Assembly: GCA_002424095.1 (NCBI GenBank)
Contig: DIPL01000018.1
Coordinates: forward strand, 72,033-119,308
Origin: Christensenella sp. UBA5489
GTDB taxonomy: Bacteria > Bacillota > Clostridia > Christensenellales > UBA1242
Reading direction: 5' to 3'
Length of the DNA: 47,276 bases
Part shown: piece by piece, positions 10,001 to 18,184 of the stretch
How the letters are laid out: each line of letters opens with the position of its first letter
How positions within the stretch are numbered: position 1 is the first letter of the stretch
Made by a program: the position numbers and the translations under genes
The notes under the pieces: model-generated
What the model was told of the DNA's origin: nothing
Database searches by the model: none
The model's input: only the letters and a program-made list of their open reading frames with translations

Positions 10001-11863
10001 GTCTATTGTAAAAAACGAAGTCTGAGTTTTATTCTTTCCAAAATACATCGTGATTTTATAGTTTTTATTAGCAGAAACAATATATGATTGCTCCTGCGCA
10101 TCACTATTCAACGTTGTTTCAATAGTGTTATAATTTGTAAATATGTAATCTTTTGAACCAATTATAACACGAACGTCGCTGTTAAAAATGCTTTGTCCGC
10201 TTAAAATAATCCTGACTGGATTTTGCGTATAAGCATTTGTGCTAAGTGATTTTTCCGTGATTTCACCAGTGTCGAAATTTGTGATTTGCTCACGAACTGA
10301 AACTGTTGCTGTTACGTTAGTAATAGTAAAATAAAAATATTGTGTAAAAAACACATCGGATGCAAGATTTCCATTTGAATCATAGTTTTGGTTATAACTA
10401 TAAATAACTTTTAATAAATATTTACCTGCATCTGCAAAATTTGTATTAGAATAAGGATATTTTTGATATTCGTCGCCTTGTTTTTTCCAATCAGAAGTTT
10501 CAGAATCCCAAAGATAATAATAAGAATTTACAATCTCTAAGTTTGTGTTATATTTTACAGAAACAATAGGTTGATTTGTTGAAACGGCTGTTTCTCCGTT
10601 TAACTCTTGCATTATAGCATTGTCATCTGCTAAATTTGCGACATATTTATTACTTAAATTTTCATAAGGTAAAAGATAACTAACATCAGAGGAGTTATTT
10701 AGATTATATTCTCCGTTTTGAATATCTTTAAATTCATTATTTTTTTGGTCATTAATATCAGAATAAAAAAGTTGATAACCAAAAATATGTAAAATATCCT
10801 TTTTGAAATTATCAATTTTGTTATTTGTTAAAAGTGTATATGTTGATTCATTTTCTGAGTATATAAATTTAAAATTAATAGCATATTCACCTAAATCTTT
10901 AAAATAAATCAAAAGTTTGTCTGGTTCTTCGGGTTTTGAAACAACATCAACAAAATTGTTGTTAGTGTTAGTTCCAAGTCTGACATAATTCGGCTCAAAC
11001 TTGCTTACAGTGCACGACTGTGTTATCCCCTGATAAGATTTCGAAATCTCAATTATAAACTTATTTTTTTCAAAAGAAAGATATGGCAAGGAATTAAAAT
11101 CATTTGCAGGGTTTTGGTTTGTATAATTGAAATAAAAATAATTTTTATAAATCGTATCTAACTTTGAAACTTCACGGGTGTTTTTCATTTCAATTTTTGC
11201 ATTAATTGCACTTTCAGATGAAAAATAATCGAGTGTGTTAAAAAGATAAAAAATGGCTGTGAAAGTTTTTTTATTTCCAAAAGAATAATCTATCCCACTA
11301 TATTCCATAAAATCATTAAAAGTAATTTCGTATTTCCCGCTTGGGAAGAGTGTTGTATCTGCAAGATTTATGGAAAGAGTAAAATATTCAAATTCTCTGC
11401 CCTCTGGATTTGATTCAGAACCGTGCACGTATCCGGGATTATAATAGTATTTTTCAATCGAATATTTTTCTGACAACTCAGGATTTAATACTCTTTCTCC
11501 GTTGATTTTTAGTTCAAAACCACCAGAAAGCCACGAAAGTGCGTGTTCGCCAATATTATCTTGGTTCAAGTAAATATTAGTTGCTTCTTCGTGTGGCATG
11601 CCAATCGGCTTACCAAAAGTTATTTCCAAAGATTGTCCACTATTCAAAAAAACTGTTTGTCCATTAAAAAAATCTATTGAGCCAACTTTTGCTTTGAAAT
11701 AAGGAAAATTTCCAACACTTTGAGCCTTTAAAATACTTTGTGATGCTGTGTTGGATATTGTTAAAGAAAAACCACAAAAACACATAATTATAAAGCAGAA
11801 AAATGAAATTGCCCCGATAAGGAAATTTTTGGTTTTTCTTGATTTAAAATTTGAAATAAACAT
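4058..11863 (-). CDS. giant membrane-anchored surface protein with Ig-like repeats
   Basis: A 2601-residue protein. The N-terminus has basic residues followed by a hydrophobic segment (about residues 14-35) acting as signal or anchor. The C-terminus has a transmembrane helix (about residues 2568-2592) ending in a basic RRRMKVR tail. The very long middle is Asn/Ser/Tyr/Thr-rich and predicted beta-rich. Repeated D-x-AGN signatures (about residues 741, 1571 and 2256), each followed by a strand, are typical of bacterial Ig-like adhesin modules. There is no LPXTG sorting signal, so anchoring is by the membrane helix. The start is ATG at 11863 because GAGAGG precedes it; the upstream TTG frame start overlaps that site. 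It lies 273 bases downstream of the VirD4-like gene on the same strand and may be cotranscribed. Function inferred as adhesion or surface scaffold; the ligand is unknown. Confidence 0.8.
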   Translation of the reverse strand: MFISNFKSRKTKNFLIGAISFFCFIIMCFCGFSLTISNTASQSILKAQSVGNFPYFKAKVGSIDFFNGQTVFLNSGQSLEITFGKPIGMPHEEATNIYLNQDNIGEHALSWLSGGFELKINGERVLNPELSEKYSIEKYYYNPGYVHGSESNPEGREFEYFTLSINLADTTLFPSGKYEITFNDFMEYSGIDYSFGNKKTFTAIFYLFNTLDYFSSESAINAKIEMKNTREVSKLDTIYKNYFYFNYTNQNPANDFNSLPYLSFEKNKFIIEISKSYQGITQSCTVSKFEPNYVRLGTNTNNNFVDVVSKPEEPDKLLIYFKDLGEYAINFKFIYSENESTYTLLTNNKIDNFKKDILHIFGYQLFYSDINDQKNNEFKDIQNGEYNLNNSSDVSYLLPYENLSNKYVANLADDNAIMQELNGETAVSTNQPIVSVKYNTNLEIVNSYYYLWDSETSDWKKQGDEYQKYPYSNTNFADAGKYLLKVIYSYNQNYDSNGNLASDVFFTQYFYFTITNVTATVSVREQITNFDTGEITEKSLSTNAYTQNPVRIILSGQSIFNSDVRVIIGSKDYIFTNYNTIETTLNSDAQEQSYIVSANKNYKITMYFGKNKTQTSFFTIDNSPFEDVRVVSVTKSVGSSKHYVKGNEISFFTSQSVSLEWKEKQSGAGSRAYYKYVPFKNIGHTTPSTNYFNTEEALPTNYSLDFNINNEFAEIHYSNTQNKSLIDGSSVFSEQGFYVVYLADEAGNWRYVSFCIDKTEMTIWQYSNNAYQDVQNYNVVSADTKLQWGGYKLINLNLYYNQLESIKDKWIKDVFKEKIEDIEDNDILNSKFDDGKLYFAVEVHSIKYLQEGSAYVQLNGNISYEIKLIQTIDGTELAVEMTYVFYFIDESNPYFKSASTLSTADFANRASKNFRITTSSDASKADIILNESNVGPTDFTNIAYNSSNLSQSGFTDSYSYNSIYETYSDKIDTRSKYYYATGSTASKNISLLTYIFITNPSDSIIVEKVTVYYYAFVTIGKQYKLSDTAEETVIYDINESIDHTENIENGDFLGFQAYNVNVEYDSVSNSYRSKEGKYVIVRSYTQDSTVDKYDFLIRESVFMVDRQDIVSSPTYVDDELLSVIGQFIHIFVLDGELDKRVKFDDIYMAYNNDGFILETNKLPVISYTPISKYGNGTDDLFNIFDVLQYFYTMTSDSENVYLKRFKVGDIDEKSILGISYFGSGTFLTNNFNIPSNLQKIKNSSFDLTVRIDYAVESNYERALIYNGTTAGLNGYFTSPEFKNEGYYFVTMTQNYANGNIFPNVRNTFSFNFCITKLKPQFDFLDSDGEILKNAPSAINTYYTNENSARVSWNDNKSPYMAKINMTADGRGYTTGIYYYTNNNPTRRYIKVDDIVTNGLNHYFDLDISSFNTSTIIYVYMEYEGRIQNDSSHITKTLYIDRQAPTKVLNTLIASTSVGGISVGGYSRLYVDEANEPTETDRRYNIPTSTGALAFYTFAVELTEQNLNSLFRSQPTVSGYFTEGYYYYALEIGSSSSLFVTNIASAKNAYASHTVDIFINQIKAGKIYEIIESDLAGNITIYSIYFVKPNTNQIVLDFEKPATDLDKSTNILYGELNQNQNIFAKSYFKMKEISLYNYEWLVINVNSKTYLTTPYIDENHFYDITNWVDLNTPPNIYSLDNIMSFTSSRNVQTLILVEPCKNFNYIFNISITDEQLTYNALVGQEGIRINGFSYQGGISVNLSSISIYSWKSSIYELIYDYENIFYSTNYITYIHETNYKVFSINQPETAYKYVFADNYGISYVFYHTIGEPEIEDKIVGEVDTVLIPDIDGEGMTTWSVGLGQVNYYYSNVDYSVFIKMEYLTYNATTKTFSWTTFNAGGVTSEYGSQVSDGIVTNYYSCLALTEQKSINQIKLKEQLSTLNLNSFDGTALKYVITLINNKENPSVAFDIENVIQEHIIINNLNPKIELFDKNNENKNGLFDGFSLFSGQLTIRFNNLTYNNPVIFPTQITMQFENESETVIYSGTNVSSPGTYKIRTYITIGGTYYLYKTKNFVISESSSEFFKVMVFNTETDAWEVKNNTGKSFEYDGVFYSSHYIVNTKNYRISTNEEQDIEFFELPYIYNSGGTETKFYRISNHGSPSTLINYYQKNIAITYVKTESLLTSNSFYYTSADGQDERLTGISSQIVITTANQEFSSISIVYNSYYGIRENMIDVIVYFGENELVEYYPLKSILSNHLNIITLTEAGNYTIRFRDQAGNIHKFSDESSSSLSYQILYINGVMFLINENQPIENGVYNDEIKITLPPHMDSYYDAGGKPVITVFRNGDDYTESVGKNIDGEYIINKPGYYTVYFSAIINSYDVRNQSYSFTIIDSDEARWAFEFSEFANYEITSVKKNDKEIDLSKYFKYNTHSIKNGGITSTVKYLRNIYISLFDEVTGAGNYEVTIRTNIGIAQQKFTFNFIIKDTNYVPIKVSIPEGTATANPIVVSFNAYDLYNELGKCIVVWEGGSSMQMNSGNSILIDKNYIESLSDYNITKEISKTGTAFVQVVTTSGKVLYSYKVIKEEPLSAISIILIVASVLAVVALTVTVTLLRRRMKVR

Positions 11864-11902
11864 TTTTCCTCTCAAATAAATGATAAAAATTTATATTGAA
11901 TG

Positions 11903-11928
11903 AAAATATTAATATTAATATTAATATA
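11903..11928. repeat. short tandem AATATT repeat
   Basis: Repeated ATTAAT units just upstream of the giant surface protein gene, within the 273-base AT-rich gap after the VirD4-like gene. It is low-complexity sequence and nothing else is evident in the gap. Confidence 0.5.
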
Positions 11929-12136
11929 AAAAATTATAATTAAAATATTTTATCAAAATTTGTAAATCTTTGCAACTATTTTTGACAACTATATTTATAT
12001 TTTATATATATTAACAATAATTATACAATTATTGCTTCATTATTACTCTTCTAATTTAATTAAATTTAAGTGAAAATTAATAAAGAATATAAATAAAATA
12101 ATTATTTATAATTGTATTTTTCAAATATTAAAATAA

Positions 12137-14110
12137 TTAAATATCAAAGCCATCGAATCTTGAAGAACGTGGTCTATAAATGAGCATATTTCGTTTTCTT
12201 ATATCGTAAAAAACTTCGGCTTCATTAAACGGTTGTGCCTTGACATATTCCTCAGAAATTTCTGATTTATCAAATTCTGGAACTTCATAATAAGGTGTAA
12301 ATCCAGTTTTAATCGGATGAACTTGAAAAATTTTAACAATTGCAGTGCCATAAGGAAGTTGACCAAGTTCATAAGCGCCAATTAGTGGACGTGTAACAAC
12401 TTGCGTGCTTTTTGTTGATGATGATCCCCCTTCTTTTTTATCGCCTTTACTAACTGAAACGTTCTCCATTTCAAGAGAAATGTCTCCGCATAATTTAGAA
12501 AAATCTTCTTTTGTGCTTTGGTCATCAGTTCCGAGATATATTTGAATATTACAATTTCCACGAATTGTATCCGCCACATCTTTTCCGTATTTGTTATTTA
12601 ATTGCATATACGACTGCACAACAAGTTCGAAATAAATCTTTCTTCCTCGCGCAACTGTGATTATAGTATCCATTTTTTCAATTTTAGGCAAATTCGCAAA
12701 CTCGTCCAAAAGAAAATAAACAGGTCGTGGAAGTACTAATCCCGGTGAATTGCTGGCAATATCAATAAGTTTTTTATAAAGTTGAGAAATGCACATTGTA
12801 GCGATACAATGTCTTGATTCTTTTTCATCGGGAACTTTAATAAACAGAACGGTTGGTTGAGAAACAAAATCATCGAATTTCATGTCAGAATAACCCGTGG
12901 CATAACATATACCGCCATCCTGAAAAATTGCAATTTTTGAAAGCAAAACCCCCATGTAACTTCTCATAGTGTTCGGAGCGTTATTAATAACAGATGAAGT
13001 CAATGCGTTCACTTTGCTGAATTTATCTCTACCACCAAAATAATCTCTCAAAGTTCCATAAGGATTATCTGGGTCCGGGTCGGTTGTCGTTGCAATCATA
13101 CGCAAATTATAAAAATTAAATTTTTCTAATGTCATTCCAAGTCGTGGGTCCATACTATCTTCAAGCATTGCAATCATTGTTCCGTATAAGAAATCCTGTG
13201 CACCTTGCTCCCATATAGGTTCATTTTTACTTTCAATCGGCACAATATTTGAAGCAATTTCACGAAGTTCATTTTCTGCTTGGTCAATCATTTCTTGTCG
13301 TTTTGCACCTATGTCGTTTAAAAGTTGTGTTTTATCTGCATAAGCAATACCGTCCCACTCATACCAAACGTGGGGATAACGGTCGGCAGTTGTTTTTAAT
13401 TTATAAAACTGTGGCTTTCCGCCATTATGAACCTTAACTTGTTTTTCTAAATTTTTTGCTGTGTGATATTGAGTGTATGCATTTGCCATAGGATTCCATC
13501 TTGTGGAAGCATAAGGTTTTCTGAGGTCAAGCACCATAACACGATATCCTTGTTTGCGTAACTGCTTTGAATGTTTATTATATAATTCGCCTTTTGGGTC
13601 AGTTATGACAAGGCAAGGTTTTTCACCAGTCGCTGATAAAATTCGAATTGCTGGGTCGATTATAAGTGTTGTTTTCCCTGAACCAGTTGTTCCGATAACA
13701 AGTGTATGAATAGGTTTATATAAATTTATATGAAATTTTCCATTTTTAACTAAATTTCTTATAACAATACCGCTTTTTTTAACCATCGGCAAAGTTTTAT
13801 AGGTATTATACATAAAACGTGAGTCGGTAAGGAGTTCTTTTTCAGTTATCCATCTAGCATCATAATATTGTTGCATTTTCTTGCCTTCTTTCGTCTTTCC
13901 TTCCCCTGCTGACGGTTTTGGCTTTATTTTTTTATTGCTTGTGTAATATAACAAAACTAAAAGAAAAGAACCTGCTCCACCAAAAAGAGCATAATTGTTT
14001 GTTAAAAGTGAAGTCCAGTCATCAAAACTTCCCTCAGTATAACCAGCAATTACAATACCTAACACGTAAGTGCAAACAACAATTACAACCCCAACCATAA
14101 AAGATTTCAT
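12137..14110 (-). CDS. VirD4/TraG-type IV secretion coupling ATPase
   Basis: A 657-residue protein. Two N-terminal transmembrane helices (about residues 3-24 and 38-57) anchor it; the rest is a cytoplasmic RecA-like ATPase. Walker A is GTTGSGKTT at about residue 137-146, followed by ITDPKGELY. Walker B is LLDEFANLP at about residue 466. The downstream ARGRKIYFELVVQS segment and IYLGTDDQSTKEDFS are typical of the TraG/VirD4 family. These proteins present substrates (relaxase-DNA or effector proteins) to a type IV secretion channel. CAGGAG precedes the ATG. No relaxase, VirB4 or VirB6 is in the window; the only likely partner is the divergent small pilin-like gene. The length is normal and the gene looks intact. 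Confidence 0.92.
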   Translation of the reverse strand: MKSFMVGVVIVVCTYVLGIVIAGYTEGSFDDWTSLLTNNYALFGGAGSFLLVLLYYTSNKKIKPKPSAGEGKTKEGKKMQQYYDARWITEKELLTDSRFMYNTYKTLPMVKKSGIVIRNLVKNGKFHINLYKPIHTLVIGTTGSGKTTLIIDPAIRILSATGEKPCLVITDPKGELYNKHSKQLRKQGYRVMVLDLRKPYASTRWNPMANAYTQYHTAKNLEKQVKVHNGGKPQFYKLKTTADRYPHVWYEWDGIAYADKTQLLNDIGAKRQEMIDQAENELREIASNIVPIESKNEPIWEQGAQDFLYGTMIAMLEDSMDPRLGMTLEKFNFYNLRMIATTTDPDPDNPYGTLRDYFGGRDKFSKVNALTSSVINNAPNTMRSYMGVLLSKIAIFQDGGICYATGYSDMKFDDFVSQPTVLFIKVPDEKESRHCIATMCISQLYKKLIDIASNSPGLVLPRPVYFLLDEFANLPKIEKMDTIITVARGRKIYFELVVQSYMQLNNKYGKDVADTIRGNCNIQIYLGTDDQSTKEDFSKLCGDISLEMENVSVSKGDKKEGGSSSTKSTQVVTRPLIGAYELGQLPYGTAIVKIFQVHPIKTGFTPYYEVPEFDKSEISEEYVKAQPFNEAEVFYDIRKRNMLIYRPRSSRFDGFDI

Positions 14111-14491
14111 AAATCTCCTGCAAAATATAGATAAAATCTTTAAAAAAATTAATAAATATTAATATACAAATAATAACATTATATATATATTAATGTCAAA
14201 CAAAAAAGGAAACAGGATAAATTTATATTTATTTTTAAATTAAAAGGCAAAAAATAATGATGTCGAAAATAATTCAAATTCCTTTTAAATTGCAATAATT
14301 TATATAAAATACAACAAAATATCTGGGAAAATAAAAATATTGTTGAAAAATATTAAAAAAAATAAAAAAATATCGTAAAAATGTTTGGTTTTAAAAAAAA
14401 TCTATGTTATGATGACATAGTTAAATTATTTTAATTGCATAGTGCTTAATAATTTGCAAATAATAAAAATAATAAATTTTGGAGGTTTATA
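14111..14491. other. divergent intergenic region, VirD4 gene / pilin-like gene
   Basis: 381 bases of very AT-rich, A-tract-laden sequence without a convincing gene. It must hold promoters for both divergent genes. The one clear element is the palindrome with a -10 box at 14402-14420. Confidence 0.6.
14385..14420 (+). promoter_or_regulatory. probable promoter and operator palindrome for the pilin-like gene
   Basis: An inverted repeat CTATGT...ACATAG (14402-14407 and 14415-14420) brackets an extended -10 box TGT-TATGAT (14405-14413). A weak -35 (TTGGTT, 14385-14390) lies 17 bases upstream. The palindrome covering a -10 box suggests repressor binding; no regulator is identified. Confidence 0.45.
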
Positions 14492-14839
14492 ATGTATAAT
14501 TTTGCGGTAAGTATTTTAAATATTAAATTAATGTTTGCTGACGGCGAATACACTGATCCTAATGGTCCATGGGCGTGGGTTAACACTGTCGTAGATGCCA
14601 TTTATCAAGTTTTATGGCCAATTTTGATTGTTGTTGGTGCAGCGGGTATGATTTATGCTGTCATCATCGGTGTTAATATGGCAAGGGCCGACTCAACAGA
14701 AAAAAGAGAAGAAGCAAAAAAACGTCTAGTCAATGTTATTGTTGGTTTGGCAATTATAATTGCACTTATCTTGTTCTTCCAGTTGTTTATAAAAGAAATA
14801 TTGCCTAATTTACTTCCAGGTATTCAAGAAGGAGTATAA
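14492..14839 (+). CDS. T4SS pilin-like small membrane protein (VirB2/TrbC-like)
   Basis: A 115-residue protein with a short N-terminal segment, two long hydrophobic helices (about residues 35-62 and 80-103) and, between them, a charged loop A-x-A-[DE]...KREEAKKRL. This layout and the EAKKRLxNVIVGLAIII motif match the clostridial type IV secretion pilin family. Such subunits form the secretion pilus or, in Gram-positives, a short surface structure. GGAGG sits 8 bases before the ATG. It is divergent from the VirD4-like gene, supporting a shared secretion role. A strong terminator follows, so it is probably transcribed alone, as expected for an abundant structural subunit. It could instead be a generic two-helix membrane protein. 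Confidence 0.75.
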   Translation: MYNFAVSILNIKLMFADGEYTDPNGPWAWVNTVVDAIYQVLWPILIVVGAAGMIYAVIIGVNMARADSTEKREEAKKRLVNVIVGLAIIIALILFFQLFIKEILPNLLPGIQEGV

Positions 14840-14848
14840 ATTTAATGT

Positions 14849-14897
14849 AAAAAGCCTTAAAGCAAATCCCGCAAGTTTGCCAAACGGGGCTTTTTTT
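14849..14897 (+). terminator. terminator after the pilin-like gene
   Basis: Outer stem AAAAAGCC / GGCTTTTT with inner complementary CCCG/CGGG, followed by a run of seven T. Confidence 0.75.
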
Positions 14898-14982
14898 ATT
14901 TTCAAGTGGTCTTTAACTTTAAAAACTGAATTCATTTAATAATATAAAAACTCGACATCTCGATATTCTCATTAATTATTGC

Positions 14983-15011
14983 TAGACATTTTAATTAATT
15001 ATTGCTATAAT
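14983..15011 (+). promoter_or_regulatory. nth promoter, predicted leaderless
   Basis: TAGACA (14983-14988), 17-base spacer, extended -10 TGC-TATAAT (TATAAT at 15006-15011), then exactly 6 bases to the ATG at 15018. Transcription is expected to start at the A of the ATG. Confidence 0.7.
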
Positions 15012-15017
15012 TTCTGT

Positions 15018-15635
15018 ATGGAAAAATATTTGGAATATTGGGATGAACTGTTTTCAAAACCTACTACCGAGCTTAAATTTAGTAATAATTTCGAACTTTT
15101 AATTGCTGTTCTTTTATCCGCACAATGTACGGACAAACGGGTTAATGCTGTTACAGAAAATTTGTTTAAAAAATACAAAACTCCACAGGACTTTTCAAAA
15201 TTAAGTCAACAGGAACTTGAAAAAGAAATTTATTCTTGCGGATTTTATAGAAAAAAATCAAAAAGCATAATCAATATCAGTCGTGAAATTATTGATAAAC
15301 ACGATGGCAAGGTGCCAAATACAATTGAAAAACTTAAAAGTCTTAATGGAATCGGACAAAAAACAGCAAGCGTTATATTCTCCATAGGCTTTGGTGGAGA
15401 TGCAATAGCAGTTGACACACATGTCTTGAGAGTTTCAAAAAGGCTTGGCTTTTCGAATGCTGAAAATGTGAAAAAATGTGAAGAAGATTTAAAGAAATTA
15501 ATTGATAAATCTTTATGGAGCAAAACTAATTCTCAAATGGTTTTATTTGGTAGATATTATTGCAAAGCACGCTCACCAAAGTGTGAAACTTGCAAATTAA
15601 AAGAAATATGTAAATATAAATTGGAACAAAATTAA
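15018..15635 (+). CDS. nth: endonuclease III (DNA glycosylase/AP lyase)
   Basis: A 205-residue base-excision repair enzyme that removes oxidised pyrimidines and nicks the abasic site. It has the helix-hairpin-helix LNGIGQKTA with the catalytic lysine, the VDTHV motif with the catalytic aspartate, and a C-terminal 4Fe-4S cluster motif C-x6-C-x2-C-x5-C (CKARSPKC, CETC, CKLKEIC). The upstream in-frame TTG at 14979 is rejected because the promoter's -10 box lies within that stretch; ATG at 15018 gives a normal N-terminus (MEKYLEYW). There is no Shine-Dalgarno and the mRNA is predicted leaderless. obg follows after 16 bases, so the two are probably cotranscribed. Confidence 0.95.
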   Translation: MEKYLEYWDELFSKPTTELKFSNNFELLIAVLLSAQCTDKRVNAVTENLFKKYKTPQDFSKLSQQELEKEIYSCGFYRKKSKSIINISREIIDKHDGKVPNTIEKLKSLNGIGQKTASVIFSIGFGGDAIAVDTHVLRVSKRLGFSNAENVKKCEEDLKKLIDKSLWSKTNSQMVLFGRYYCKARSPKCETCKLKEICKYKLEQN

Positions 15636-15651
15636 ATAAGTTAGGAAGATT

Positions 15652-17010
15652 ATGTTTTTAGATAAAGCAAAAATTACAATCAAGGCGGGCGATGGCGGCA
15701 AGGGTGCAATTTCTTTTATTCGAAATAAAATGACAGCAACAGGTGGTCCGGATGGCGGCGATGGCGGTAAAGGTGGAGATATTGTTTTCAAAGCAACAAA
15801 AAATTTGAACACTCTTTACGGTTTTAGATATAAAAGAAAAACTATTGCTGAAAATGGTCATGACGGGGGCAAAACAAATTGCACGGGAAAAAATGGTAAA
15901 GATGTAATTATCGAAGTTCCCTGTGGAACTGTTATTTATGATGCAACTTCCAACAAAGTTATTGCCGATATGCGTGAAGACAGACAACTCTTTACGGCAC
16001 TAAAAGGAGGGCTTGGTGGACGTGGCAATTCTTATTTCGCAACATCAACACGTCGAGCGCCACGTTTCTCACAAACTGGCGAAATTTGTGAAGAAAAAGA
16101 AATTATACTTGAACTTAAAACTATTGCAGATGTTGGTCTTGTCGGCTTTCCTAATGTTGGGAAAAGCACACTTCTCTCTGTGATTTCTGCGGCTCGTCCA
16201 AAAATTGCGGACTACGCATTTACAACTTTAACTCCTAATCTTGGAGTTGTCTCTTATTTTGAAAATATCTTTGTCGTGGCTGATATTCCTGGACTGATTG
16301 AAGGTGCAAGCGAAGGAATTGGGCTTGGACATGATTTTTTAAAACACATTGAACGTGTACGCCTTATTCTGCATATGGTTGACATTTCCGAAACAGACGG
16401 CAGAAATGCAGTTGAAGATTATAAAATTTTAAATAAAGAATTAAAAAATTATAGCCAAAAACTCGCAGAGTTGCCTCAAATAATAGCACTTACGAAATGT
16501 GATTTATTGAAAGAACAAATTCTAAAACAAAAAATAGAAAATTTTAAAATAGAAGTTACGAAAATTTTAAATAAAAACAGAGAAGAAAAATTACAACATA
16601 CAAAAAATGTGGTAGAAAATGAAAAAGTTGAAACTGTAAATGAAAATTTGGTTGAAATTATACCGATTTCAGCGGTAACTTTATATAATATTGATAAATT
16701 AAAAGGATTGATTTGGAACAAACTGAAAGATTTGCCACAAAGTGATGACATTGAAGTTGAAGAATTTGATTTTGACAAAAGAGATAAAGTAAGTGTTGAA
16801 ATATCTCAAAAAACAGATGGCAGTTTTGTTCTTTCCGGTGGATATATCGACAACTTAATCAGAGGAGTTGTTCTTTCAGACTTTGTCAGTTTTGCCTATT
16901 TCCAAAAAAGACTTAAACAAGACGGAGTGATTGACAAACTTAAAGAAAAGGGTCTTAAAGACGGCGACACAATTCATATAAAAGACATTGCTTTTGAATA
17001 TATGGAATAA
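15652..17010 (+). CDS. obg: Obg family GTPase
   Basis: A 452-residue essential GTPase of ribosome (50S) assembly and stress control. Domains in order: glycine-rich Obg fold (residues 1-158, with GGPDGGDGGKGGD), the G domain (G1 GFPNVGKST at about 166, G3 DIPGLIEGA, NKxD-type motif TKCD) and a C-terminal OCT domain (about 375-452). Between the G domain motifs there is a lysine/glutamate-rich stretch (about residues 285-330) that looks like a small lineage insertion. The start has AGGAAG 6 bases upstream. Likely read with nth from the nth promoter. Confidence 0.96.
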   Translation: MFLDKAKITIKAGDGGKGAISFIRNKMTATGGPDGGDGGKGGDIVFKATKNLNTLYGFRYKRKTIAENGHDGGKTNCTGKNGKDVIIEVPCGTVIYDATSNKVIADMREDRQLFTALKGGLGGRGNSYFATSTRRAPRFSQTGEICEEKEIILELKTIADVGLVGFPNVGKSTLLSVISAARPKIADYAFTTLTPNLGVVSYFENIFVVADIPGLIEGASEGIGLGHDFLKHIERVRLILHMVDISETDGRNAVEDYKILNKELKNYSQKLAELPQIIALTKCDLLKEQILKQKIENFKIEVTKILNKNREEKLQHTKNVVENEKVETVNENLVEIIPISAVTLYNIDKLKGLIWNKLKDLPQSDDIEVEEFDFDKRDKVSVEISQKTDGSFVLSGGYIDNLIRGVVLSDFVSFAYFQKRLKQDGVIDKLKEKGLKDGDTIHIKDIAFEYME

Positions 17011-17052
17011 TTAAAGAATTTTCATTTTAATATATAAATATTATAACTTAAT

Positions 17053-17081
17053 TTGTTGATTTCTATATAAAAATATAATAT
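17053..17081 (+). promoter_or_regulatory. degV-family gene promoter
   Basis: TTGTTG (17053-17058), 17-base spacer, TAATAT (17076-17081); an overlapping TATAAT starts at 17074. About 50 bases upstream of the ATG. Confidence 0.5.
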
Positions 17082-17132
17082 AATAAACTTTATAGTAAAA
17101 AGTTTATTAAATTTAAAATTTGGAGAAATCAA

Positions 17133-17999
17133 ATGAGTGTATTTTTTTGCGATAGTAATAGTGAATTATGGCACACAAAAGCCAAAGAACTTGGACTGAA
17201 AGTTATTGGAATGCCCTATAACATTGACAACGAAGAAAAAGATTATGATTTAGGTGAAAAAACCGACTTTAACGATTTTTATTCAAGACTTAAAAAAGGA
17301 AGTGTCGCAAAAACAAGTGCGCTGAACGTGCAAAATTACATAGATTATTTTGAACCAGTTTTAGCAAGTGGAGAAGATATTCTTTATGTTCATTTTTCGA
17401 CTAAGATGAGCGGCACTTTCGAATATATGAATCAGGCAATTGAAATTTTAAAAGAAAAATATCCAAAAAATTCCGTGAAATGTGTTGATACACTGAGCAT
17501 TTCAATTGGCGGGGCAATGATTGTTTATGCGGCTACAAAAATGTGGAAAGATGGCGCAAGCGATGAAGCAATTATCAATTTTGTATTAAAAAATAGAGAA
17601 AACTATGCGACATATTTTTTTGTTGATGACCTTGGATACCTAAAAAGAGGTGGGCGCTTGTCAACGACATCGTTTGTTATGGCATCAATGCTAAATATTA
17701 AACCTATTCTAAAAATAAACAGTAACGGTGAAATTGTTAAGCACGGCATTGCAAAAGGTAGAAAAAAAGGATTAAATCAATTAATCACATTGATTAAAGA
17801 AATTGGAGATGATATTGAAAAACATCCAATTTGCATTACTTATGCATATGCCGAAGAAGATGCCCTGCAATTTAAAAAAATGTTAGAAGAAAGTTTCGAT
17901 AAAAAACTTGATATTTGGTTTCAACCTGTCGGTCCAACAATTGGAACGCATTGCGGACCAGGGACAATAGGTGTTGCTTTTCACGCAAAACATCGTTAA
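17133..17999 (+). CDS. DegV family fatty-acid binding protein
   Basis: A 288-residue DegV protein. Family members bind a fatty acid between two domains; in several Firmicutes they act as FakB, presenting fatty acids to the kinase FakA. Family features seen: KTSALN (position of the TSxPs signature), HFSTKMSGTF with the ligand-contacting serine, DTLSISIGGAM, the DDLGYLKRGGRLS motif, and an IKPIL strand. The start has TGGAG 8 bases upstream. It stands alone behind its own promoter. No FakA-like gene is in the window, so the FakB role is inferred from the family. Confidence 0.9.
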   Translation: MSVFFCDSNSELWHTKAKELGLKVIGMPYNIDNEEKDYDLGEKTDFNDFYSRLKKGSVAKTSALNVQNYIDYFEPVLASGEDILYVHFSTKMSGTFEYMNQAIEILKEKYPKNSVKCVDTLSISIGGAMIVYAATKMWKDGASDEAIINFVLKNRENYATYFFVDDLGYLKRGGRLSTTSFVMASMLNIKPILKINSNGEIVKHGIAKGRKKGLNQLITLIKEIGDDIEKHPICITYAYAEEDALQFKKMLEESFDKKLDIWFQPVGPTIGTHCGPGTIGVAFHAKHR

Positions 18000-18145
18000 A
18001 AACACTTTTTTATTCGAGTTAAAATCGAGTACGATGTAAATTATATCACTCGCACTTACCACTTTTCCATATTTCACAATCTCATTAACTGATTAAGATT
18101 TTTGGGTTTATCCTTTTTTAATTATTTTTCATTTGTTTTAAAAAA

Positions 18146-18177
18146 AAGAAAATAAAAGAAATTACTTTTATTTTCTT
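18146..18177. terminator. AT-rich hairpin after degV
   Basis: A 13-bp perfect stem (AAGAAAATAAAAG / CTTTTATTTTCTT) around a 6-base loop. It lies about 150 bases after the degV stop and just before the tRNA promoter, so it probably separates the two units. Confidence 0.55.
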
Positions 18178-18184
18178 AAATATC

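Noticed and set aside
4058..11875. TTG start at 11875 for the giant surface protein
   Set aside because: The TTG overlaps the GAGAGG ribosome site that serves the ATG at 11863.
14979..15017. Longer nth starting at TTG 14979
   Set aside because: The stretch contains the -35/-10 promoter and does not resemble endonuclease III.
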